Assembly: GCA_001643535.1 (NCBI GenBank)
Contig: LXTG01000004.1
Span: 1 to 11,192, forward strand
Direction: 5' to 3'
DNA from: a candidate division NC10 bacterium SPGG6
GTDB taxonomy: Bacteria > Methylomirabilota > Methylomirabilia > Methylomirabilales > CSP1-5
DNA length: 11,192 nt
The position numbers and the translations under genes are program-made. The notes under the pieces were generated by a model that had not been told where the DNA came from, did not search any database, and saw nothing but the letters and a program-made list of their open reading frames with translations. This document shows, in pieces, positions 1 through 4,918 of this stretch (positions within the stretch are counted from its first letter, which is position 1; every line of letters starts with the position of its first letter).

Positions 1-186
1 TCTTCCATTCCTTAGGCCAATGCCTCTGCCGAGGGCCAACCGCCGACAGTGCGCCTGCCTCAACGATTCTTCCCAAAACTATTCACGGCGACGACACACT
101 ACAGGACGATACCCCCCTTACCGAGGCGGAAAAGACGGCGCCGCTCCAGACCACCAGTCGCCCTGGTCCCTCTCGTGGATGGTTGC
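1..186. other. Spacer downstream of gatB, no gene seen
   Basis: No coding region on either strand is convincing here; the plus-strand reading frames that cross it run antisense into gatB. On the minus strand, about 20 nt after the gatB stop, there is a 5-bp hairpin (ACCAG / CTGGT, plus positions 153-157 and 163-167, 5-nt loop). No T-tract follows it, so I do not call it a terminator. The next gene, if any, begins beyond the window edge. Confidence 0.5.
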
Positions 187-1641
187 TTACCCCCCGCCGA
201 GTTTCTCCCGGAGCAGATCGTTGATCAATTGCGGATTCGCCTTCCCTTTGGTCGCGCGCATCACTGCTCCGACCAATGCGGTGAGGGCCTTTTCCTTCCC
301 CCCCTTGAAGTCGGATACGGGACCAGGATTTTGATCCAGCACCTGATCCACAATCCGATTGAGCTCTTCCCGGTCACTGATCTGGACGAGTCCTTTTTCC
401 TGGACGATCGTCTCTGGGTTCTTCCTCGTCTGATACATCTCCTCGAAGACCGTCTTGGCGATTTTCCCACTGATGACCCCCTCCTGGATTAGCTTTAAGA
501 GGGTGGCTACTTGGGCTGGAGTGACAGGGCTTTCAGTGATTTCTTTCCCGTCGCGATTGAGATATCCCAGCAGCTCGGACATGATCCAGTTGCTCACCAG
601 CTTCGTATCCCGGTGGAGCTGAATACATTCTTCAAAATAGTCGGCGAGCGCCTTGCTGGCAGTGAGCACCGCCGCATCATACTCCGGCAGCCCATACGCC
701 TGCACGAAGCGCCGCCGCCGGTCGGTGGGGAGTTCCGGCAGACTCCCTGCGATCTCTTCAACCCAAGCAGGAGAGACCTCGAGCGGGACTAGGTCCGGCT
801 CGGGGAAGTACCGGTAGTCATGGGCCTCCTCTTTCCCCCGCATGGGGAGGGTGACCTCCTTCTCGGCATCCCAGAGATGGGTCTCCTGGACGATCGGCTG
901 CCCGGATTTCAGGAGCGTGATCTGTCGTTGGATCTCGTACTCCAACGCCCGCTGAACGTTCTTGAAGGAGTTCATGTTTTTGACCTCGGTCTTGACCCCG
1001 AACTCCGAGGCCCCCGTCGGTCGAACCGAGACATTGGCGTCACAGCGAAGATTACCCTCCTCCATGTTCCCCTGGGATACGCCCAGGTATTGGAGAGTGG
1101 CCCGAAACAGTTTCAGAAACTCCGCCGCCGCCTCCGGTGTACGCAGGTCCGGCTCCGTCACCATCTCAATCAACGGCACCCCACACCGATTGAAATCCAC
1201 GAGGCTGTACTCCGCCTGGTCCATGGCCCCGGCGTGGAGGAGTTTCCCCGCATCTTCCTCCAGATGAATCCGCCGGATCCTCACCCGCTTCACCGTCCCG
1301 TGGTCACTGGTTTCCAGAAAGCCGCCGGTGCTCAATGGGAGTTCATATTGGGAGATCTGATAGTCCTTGGGGAGATCGGGGTAAAAATAGTTTTTCCGAG
1401 CGAAGCGGCAGCGCGGAGCGATCGTCCCGTGGACCGCCAGCGCGGTTCGAATGGCGTATTCCACCGCCTTTCTATTAAGGACCGGCAAGACTCCCGGCAT
1501 GCCCAGACAGACGGGACAGGTTTGCGAGTTGGGGGGCTGCCCGAATCGGGTACTGCAGCCGCAGAAGATCTTCGATTCGGTGAGGAGCTGGACATGTACC
1601 TCGAGCCCGATCACCGCCTCGTATGTTATTTCACGGTTCAC
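187..1641 (-). CDS. gatB: Aspartyl/glutamyl-tRNA(Asn/Gln) amidotransferase subunit B
   Basis: GatB is the kinase/tRNA-binding subunit of the GatCAB transamidosome. It phosphorylates the side chain of Glu-tRNA(Gln) or Asp-tRNA(Asn), which is then amidated with ammonia from GatA. The 484-residue product matches the usual family length (about 475-485). Visible hallmarks in order are the N-terminal IGLEVHVQL strand, a four-cysteine zinc-site pattern (CGC, then CPVC about 18 residues later), GVPLIEMVTEPD, NLRCDANVSVRP and EVKNMNSFKNV of the cradle domain, then the helical and YqeY-like tail ending in KANPQLINDLLREKL. The only in-frame start is GTG at 1641-1639, because an in-frame TGA lies six bases upstream. 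That GTG lies inside a heptad repeat that also encodes the second and third residues, and there is no Shine-Dalgarno sequence beyond a weak GGGTG. It is the last gene of the gatC-gatA-GGCT-gatB cluster. Confidence 0.97.
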   Translation of the reverse strand: MNREITYEAVIGLEVHVQLLTESKIFCGCSTRFGQPPNSQTCPVCLGMPGVLPVLNRKAVEYAIRTALAVHGTIAPRCRFARKNYFYPDLPKDYQISQYELPLSTGGFLETSDHGTVKRVRIRRIHLEEDAGKLLHAGAMDQAEYSLVDFNRCGVPLIEMVTEPDLRTPEAAAEFLKLFRATLQYLGVSQGNMEEGNLRCDANVSVRPTGASEFGVKTEVKNMNSFKNVQRALEYEIQRQITLLKSGQPIVQETHLWDAEKEVTLPMRGKEEAHDYRYFPEPDLVPLEVSPAWVEEIAGSLPELPTDRRRRFVQAYGLPEYDAAVLTASKALADYFEECIQLHRDTKLVSNWIMSELLGYLNRDGKEITESPVTPAQVATLLKLIQEGVISGKIAKTVFEEMYQTRKNPETIVQEKGLVQISDREELNRIVDQVLDQNPGPVSDFKGGKEKALTALVGAVMRATKGKANPQLINDLLREKLGGG

Positions 1642-1741
1642 GGTTCACCCATGACGGTTCAGCGATCATGGTTGAGGGTTCAGAGTTAAGACTTTAAGTA
1701 CCACGATTTTACCATGAACCATGAACTATGAACCATGAACG
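1630..1741. repeat. Sixteen-unit in-phase heptad array between GGCT-like gene and gatB
   Basis: Starting at 1630 the sequence can be read in consecutive 7-bp blocks without losing phase for 112 bp. The first blocks are TTCACGG, TTCACGG and TTCACCC (1630-1650). The middle blocks are degenerate (for example TTCAGCG 1658, TTGAGGG 1672, TTCAGAG 1679). The last four are ATGAACC, ATGAACT, ATGAACC and ATGAACG (1714-1741). The right-hand units are the reverse complement of the left-hand type (GGTTCAY), so the two ends can pair as an imperfect stem; about 20 of 29 positions match in the alignment I made. The left end enters the gatB coding sequence. Confidence 0.85.
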
Positions 1742-1774
1742 AAGTTAGTGATTGGTCGTCGTCAATCATCGACA

Positions 1775-2218
1775 CTAGCCAGAGGTCTTGATCGATTCGA
1801 GGCGCATGACATATGCGTCGGAGAGATCGTGTTCCTCGGCTCCCTGGATCAACAGGCGCATATAACGTCTCGACGGCGGCCGGTAGTCCCCCGGCTGAGC
1901 CACAATATATGCCTGAGCTTGGAGCGTTTTCCCATCCTTGGTCTCCACTGTCACCGTCGTCGGGATATAGTCCTTGGGGACCCCCTCGTACTGGTCCAAG
2001 GCTTTCAGATCCTGCTCGCCGATTTCCCAGAGGACCCCTTCCACGACCCCTCCCGGCGTAGGCTTGAGATCCGCTGTCCCGCCACCCCACATAGTGGAGC
2101 TTCGGGCGAAGGCAATATCGTAGTCCCGGAGCGTGGCCGCCGAGACGAACTTGGCCCCACGGCAGCGTTTCTTGAACCAAAACCTTTCCATGTTGGAGCC
2201 GTACGCGAAGTAGAACAT
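1775..2218 (-). CDS. Gamma-glutamylcyclotransferase-like (GGCT/AIG2 fold) protein
   Basis: The predicted product has 147 residues. It opens with FYFAYGSNM, the family's signature loop (YGSN) that binds the gamma-glutamyl moiety. LDQYEG follows near residues 74-79, where Glu78 corresponds to the catalytic glutamate of the family. The C-terminal half has the typical A-x-A-Y-I strand and Pro-Ser-x-x-Y-x-x-L-I helix. Family members cleave gamma-glutamyl peptides or amines to 5-oxoproline; the actual substrate cannot be read from the sequence. I chose ATG at 2218 because it begins the conserved domain and has a good Shine-Dalgarno (GAGGGA, five nt spacer). The frame is open for 51 more codons upstream, but that stretch reads through repeats. 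The gene sits between gatA and gatB; any functional link to amidation is inference. Confidence 0.88.
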   Translation of the reverse strand: MFYFAYGSNMERFWFKKRCRGAKFVSAATLRDYDIAFARSSTMWGGGTADLKPTPGGVVEGVLWEIGEQDLKALDQYEGVPKDYIPTTVTVETKDGKTLQAQAYIVAQPGDYRPPSRRYMRLLIQGAEEHDLSDAYVMRLESIKTSG

Positions 2219-2223
2219 TAGCT

Positions 2224-2229
2224 TCCCTC
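2224..2229 (-). promoter_or_regulatory. Ribosome binding site deciding the GGCT-like gene start
   Basis: On the minus strand GAGGGA is followed by five nt and then ATG at 2218. It supports the short start over in-frame candidates further upstream. Its outer edge touches the first unit of the neighbouring heptad array. Confidence 0.7.
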
Positions 2230-2263
2230 GATGACCGACGACCGACGACCGATGACCGAAGTC
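2229..2263. repeat. Heptad array, CGAYGAC type, five units
   Basis: Five uninterrupted 7-bp units on the plus strand: CGATGAC (2229), CGACGAC (2236), CGACGAC (2243), CGATGAC (2250) and the diverged CGAAGTC (2257). It lies immediately upstream of the GGCT-like gene's ribosome binding site. It is inverted relative to the array at 2470-2490, with which it could pair about five of every seven bases. Confidence 0.85.
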
Positions 2264-2469
2264 GGAAAGGGCGAGGAGGGGGTTCCTTCCGAGGCAGGCG
2301 ACATCTGGCTTGCGTCGGTTCCGAAGGCATTCGGAAAGCGCAGCACAGGCGGGGGTGGCCCGCATCGGCAAACTACACCGCCTACGCGTGCGTAATGTTG
2401 CTTCTGCGCATCAAGTCCCCGGAGAATTTGGCGCCGCCGAGGAAGGTCCCTCCGAGCCCTTAGTTGTTG
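2264..2469. other. 206-bp non-coding element bracketed by inverted heptad arrays
   Basis: No gene is supported on either strand. The element holds a 7-bp hairpin (TTCCGAA at 2319-2325, TTCGGAA at 2330-2336, loop GGCA). It shares words with the larger spacer at 4358-4918: the 12-mer CTGGCTTGCGTC (2305-2316 and 4674-4685), the 9-mer CGACATCTG (2299 and 4612), a CCGAAG-N2-NTTCGG palindrome, and a CCGCCGRGGAAGRTCC block (about 2435-2450 and 4805-4820). This suggests a dispersed intergenic element family rather than decayed coding sequence. Confidence 0.5.
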
Positions 2470-2490
2470 GTCAAGGGTCAACGGTCAACG
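2470..2490. repeat. Heptad array, GTCAACG type, three units
   Basis: Three adjacent plus-strand units, GTCAAGG (2470), GTCAACG (2477) and GTCAACG (2484), end four bases before the gatA stop codon. Read on the minus strand the unit is CGTTGAC. Confidence 0.8.
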
Positions 2491-2494
2491 CCCC

Positions 2495-3955
2495 TTAGAG
2501 AGGTGGTTTGCGCCTGTGCCACTCCGTGGCCTGTTCGTAGGCAAAAGCCATCTGGAGCAAGGTCGACTCATCAAACGGCTTCCCAAGGAGCTGCAGACCT
2601 ATGGGAAGCCCGGCTTGGGTAAAACCACAGGGGAGAGAGATCCCGGGGATCCCTGCGAGGTTGGCGGAGATGGTAAAGATATCTGAGAGATACATGGTCA
2701 GGGGATCATCAGTCTTCTCACCGAGTCCGAAGGCAGGGGTCGGTGCGGTCGGAGTCAAGATCACCTCACAACGCTTGAAGGCATCCTCGAAGTCTTTCCG
2801 GATCAGGGTCCGTACCTTCAGTGCCTTCAGATAGTACGCGTCGTAGTATCCGGCGCTCAGCCCGTAGGTTCCCAGCATAATCCGTCGCTTCACCTCGGCA
2901 CCGAATCCGTTCTGTCGGGTCTTCGTGTACATTGCAAGCAGGTCATTCGCCCCCCGAGCGCGGATGCCGTACTTCACGCCGTCATAACGGGCCAGATTCG
3001 AGCTCGCCTCAGCCGTGGCCACGAGATAGTAGGTTGCCACGGCATGCTCGGCATGGGGAAGGGAAATACGTTCCGCCTTGGCCCCCATGGACTCTAAAAC
3101 GCCGATCGCCCCCCGGATGGCCGTCTCTACTTCCCGGTCCATCCCCTCGATGAAGTATTCGTCCGGGATACCGATCCTCATGCCTGTGATCTCTCGGCCT
3201 AACTGAGTGGTGTAGTCTGGAACAGGCAGGTCCACCGAAGTGGAGTCGCAGCGATCGTGGCCGGCAATGACGTTTAAAATGATCGCCGCATCCCGAACAT
3301 CCTTGGTCATGGGCCCGATTTGATCTAAAGATGACGCGAAGGCGATGAGGCCGTATCGGGAGACGCGACCGTACGTGGGTTTCAGCCCGACCACCCCGCA
3401 AAAGGCAGCCGGCTGCCGGATCGAGCCCCCGGTGTCCGAGCCGAGGGCCCCGGCACAGAGGCCCGCCGCCACCGCCGCTCCCGATCCCCCGCTGGATCCC
3501 CCTGGGACCCGGCTCACGTCCCACGGATTTCGGGTAGCTTTGTAGCCCGAATTCTCGGTGGAAGAACCCATGGCAAATTCGTCCATATTGGTCTTCCCGA
3601 GAAGAATCATGCCAGCATTGTACAGGTGCTTCATCACCGTGGCATCGTAAGGCGGAACAAATCCTTCTAAGATTTTGGAGGAGCAAGTGGTCGGGATGCC
3701 CTGGGTACATATGACATCCTTGATAGCGAGCGGAACGCCCGCTAATGAGCCGACCTGGTCCCCCTGCTCAAGGCGCCGGTCAAGACGAGCCGCCCTCGCC
3801 AGCGCCTCTCGACCCGTCACGGTCATGTAGGCCTGGATCTTCCCTTCCTCTTGTGCGATGCGCTTGAGAAAGGCTCTCAGAACCTGACCAGCCGTCACCT
3901 CCCGGCGCTGGATCAGTCTCTGCAGATCATGAATCGTGAGCTCGTATAGTTCCAT
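2495..3955 (-). CDS. gatA: Aspartyl/glutamyl-tRNA(Asn/Gln) amidotransferase subunit A
   Basis: GatA is the amidase-signature subunit that hydrolyses glutamine and supplies ammonia to GatB. From ATG at 3955 the product has 486 residues. The catalytic triad falls at Lys79 (in AIKDV), cis-Ser154 (in PGGSSGGS) and Ser178 (in GSDTGGS), the same numbers as in the structurally known Staphylococcus aureus GatA. This, plus the family-typical start MELYELT, favours 3955 over the in-frame ATG at 3964, three codons earlier and one base from a heptad array. Neither start has a Shine-Dalgarno sequence. Other hallmarks are GKTNMDEFAMGSS, the glycine/serine-rich amidase signature, LKPTYGRVSRYG and AGIPGISLPCG near the C terminus. 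GatC lies 102 bp upstream (measured to ATG 3964) and the GGCT-like gene follows after 276 bp, which is loose for an operon. Confidence 0.97.
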   Translation of the reverse strand: MELYELTIHDLQRLIQRREVTAGQVLRAFLKRIAQEEGKIQAYMTVTGREALARAARLDRRLEQGDQVGSLAGVPLAIKDVICTQGIPTTCSSKILEGFVPPYDATVMKHLYNAGMILLGKTNMDEFAMGSSTENSGYKATRNPWDVSRVPGGSSGGSGAAVAAGLCAGALGSDTGGSIRQPAAFCGVVGLKPTYGRVSRYGLIAFASSLDQIGPMTKDVRDAAIILNVIAGHDRCDSTSVDLPVPDYTTQLGREITGMRIGIPDEYFIEGMDREVETAIRGAIGVLESMGAKAERISLPHAEHAVATYYLVATAEASSNLARYDGVKYGIRARGANDLLAMYTKTRQNGFGAEVKRRIMLGTYGLSAGYYDAYYLKALKVRTLIRKDFEDAFKRCEVILTPTAPTPAFGLGEKTDDPLTMYLSDIFTISANLAGIPGISLPCGFTQAGLPIGLQLLGKPFDESTLLQMAFAYEQATEWHRRKPPL

Positions 3956-3965
3956 CAAAGCCATC

Positions 3966-3993
3966 GTTCACGGTTCATAGTTCACTGTTCACG
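3966..3993. repeat. Heptad array abutting gatA start, GTTCANN type
   Basis: Four plus-strand units in perfect phase: GTTCACG (3966), GTTCATA (3973), GTTCACT (3980) and GTTCACG (3987). On the minus strand they read NNTGAAC and end one base before the outer gatA ATG (3964). TGA occurs in each unit, and the 7-bp period moves it through all three reading frames. Confidence 0.85.
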
Positions 3994-4032
3994 GACAGGA
4001 TGTATTACCTGAAGGCACCCCTGCTTAATTCC

Positions 4033-4068
4033 GTGAGCTCTCAATACTCAACTCTCAACTGTGAGCTC
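4033..4068. repeat. Heptad array between gatC and gatA, framed by GTGAGCTC boxes
   Basis: Plus-strand units CTCTCAA (4038), TACTCAA (4045) and CTCTCAA (4052) are adjacent and in phase. The octamer GTGAGCTC occurs at 4033-4040 and again at 4061-4068, exactly 28 bp (four heptads) apart. The second copy overlaps the last base of the gatC stop codon region. On the minus strand the unit is TTGAGAG, again containing TGA. Confidence 0.75.
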
Positions 4069-4357
4069 ATTCTTCTAGGATCCGGGGGACGCGGAAGAGA
4101 GACCCGTGGCGATCAGGAGCATTGGCCAAGGCCTGTTCCTGAGAAAGGGATGGCCAGGTCGCATCTTCGCGAAAGACATTGGTCACAGGGATGACGTGGG
4201 AAGTCGGTTCGACCCCGCTCGTATCCAGCTGGTCGAGCTTGTCAATGTACGTGAGGATTGTATCCAGTTGGTCCCGCATCCTCTCTTGCTCCTCGTCGGA
4301 GAGGCCCAGCCGGGCCAGCCTGGACACATGTTCCACCTCTTGGCGCGTGATCTTCAT
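4067..4357 (-). CDS. gatC: Aspartyl/glutamyl-tRNA(Asn/Gln) amidotransferase subunit C
   Basis: GatC is the small non-catalytic belt that wraps and stabilises the GatA-GatB contact. The 96-residue product is of normal length. It shows the helical N terminus (VEHVSRLARLGLSDEE), the TYIDKLDQLDTSGVEPTSHV segment and the C-terminal FRVPRILE strand that are diagnostic for the family. The start is ATG at 4357, set by a strong Shine-Dalgarno (GGAGGG, six nt spacer). A TTG five codons upstream lies on the upstream edge of that ribosome binding site and is rejected. A likely promoter lies 30-58 bp upstream, so gatC appears to open its own transcription unit with gatA, the GGCT-like gene and gatB. Confidence 0.96.
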   Translation of the reverse strand: MKITRQEVEHVSRLARLGLSDEEQERMRDQLDTILTYIDKLDQLDTSGVEPTSHVIPVTNVFREDATWPSLSQEQALANAPDRHGSLFRVPRILEE

Positions 4358-4363
4358 CGTTTT

Positions 4364-4369
4364 CCCTCC
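4364..4369 (-). promoter_or_regulatory. Strong ribosome binding site of gatC
   Basis: The minus strand reads GGAGGG, six bases (AAAACG) and then ATG at 4357. It is the best Shine-Dalgarno in the gat cluster and contrasts with the lack of one at gatA and gatB. Confidence 0.8.
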
Positions 4370-4386
4370 CAAAGTAAACTATAGCG

Positions 4387-4415
4387 ATAATAGCATTTCA
4401 CGATGGGCCCGCAAA
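4387..4415 (-). promoter_or_regulatory. Candidate sigma-70-type promoter of gatC
   Basis: On the minus strand TATTAT (4392-4387) matches the -10 hexamer at five of six positions and is preceded by TGC, giving an extended -10. Seventeen bp further upstream is TTTGCG (4415-4410), a weak -35 (TTGCGG with a 16-bp spacer is equivalent). The stretch is clearly more AT-rich than its surroundings. It fits the loss of gene packing after pcrA and a separate gat transcript. Confidence 0.5.
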
Positions 4416-4440
4416 GATTTTCCGATGGGAGCTTCTCTTC

Positions 4441-4454
4441 CTTCACCCTTCACC
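4441..4454. repeat. Two-unit heptad repeat upstream of gatC promoter
   Basis: CTTCACC occurs twice in tandem on the plus strand and is preceded by the related TCTCTTC. On the minus strand the unit is GGTGAAG. It is short, and counted only because all the loose junctions in this region carry similar units. Confidence 0.45.
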
Positions 4455-4662
4455 TACACCCCCCTCCCCCCAGGCCTCTCCGCAAGAGCCCGGAACCCTT
4501 CGGGCCCGCGGCGACCCTGGTCGGTCCGAAGACCTTCGGACTCCCGGCATGTCGCTCGAGACCTACACGTGCTGCATGGGGTTGTGGAAAAAAGGAATCG
4601 CGGTGGGCAGCCGACATCTGCGGCGTGAGGCCAACGGGAGGGCGAGGGGAGATGGGCCTGGA

Positions 4663-4870
4663 CCCGGCGGAACCTGGCTTGCGTCCGGCCAGGGGGAACC
4701 TCCCACCGGAACAAAGTGAAGGTGGGGGATGGCCGTCCTGCGGACGGGACAAACCGCTCGGCGCGGAAGTACAGGGTTCCGCCCGACCGACCTATGGAAT
4801 TGTTCCGCCGGGGAAGATCCACTCGCCGAGTCCTCCCGGGCTCGGCTATGGTGACGCCCGGAGCAAGGGC
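4663..4870 (+). ncRNA. Candidate structured RNA, RNase P-like words, class unknown
   Basis: The following pairings are visible. An 11-bp perfect outer stem CCCGGCGGAAC / GTTCCGCCGGG (4663-4673, 4802-4812) encloses CCTGGC/GCCAGG (4673-4678, 4688-4693; sharing one base with the outer stem), an 8-bp stem 4700-4707/4721-4728, CCGTCC/GGACGG with a 3-nt loop (4733-4738, 4742-4747), and GCGGAA/TTCCGC (4763-4768, 4777-4782), extendable by three pairs past a bulged C. Outside it lies a 9-bp stem with a TCCC loop (4825-4833, 4838-4846). Two stems contain an internal T-G pair that would be a wobble only if the plus strand is transcribed; that is the sole strand evidence. The RNA would be divergent from gatC and converge on pcrA. 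It could instead be a DNA-level palindromic repeat element or a decayed RNA gene. Confidence 0.3.
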
Positions 4871-4918
4871 CAAAGGTGTTGTTTCCGACGAAGGATGCTG
4901 TCCCGAGCCGTTCTTCCT

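Larger units (their letters stand above)
4358..4918. other. 561-bp spacer between pcrA and gatC, no gene supported
   Basis: This is the only long gene-free stretch in the window. Reading frames exist on both strands, but their translations are low-complexity Arg/Pro/Gly-rich and resemble no family I know. The content from left to right is the gatC ribosome binding site and promoter, two GGTGAAG-type heptads, a C-rich pyrimidine tract with two C6 runs (about 4432-4480), a GCCCG/CGGGC hairpin (4488-4505), an 18-nt near-palindrome GTCCGAAGACCTTCGGAC (4524-4541), and then a hairpin-dense stretch from about 4610 to 4875. No T-tract terminator for pcrA is visible. Confidence 0.75.

Noticed and set aside
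820..1689. 289-codon plus-strand frame
   Set aside because: It is antisense to gatB; the minus-strand product carries all GatB signatures.
2219..2371. 51-codon N-terminal extension of the GGCT-like protein
   Set aside because: The family domain begins at ATG 2218, which has a good ribosome binding site. The extension translates a heptad array and the 206-bp element.
1630..4068. CRISPR array
   Set aside because: The units are 7 bp, tandem and without spacers, and there are no cas genes.
4358..4918. tmRNA, SRP RNA, 6S RNA, T-box or cobalamin riboswitch
   Set aside because: I compared remembered consensus cores of each with both strands and found none. Only partial RNase P-like words were seen, and these are reported separately with their gaps.
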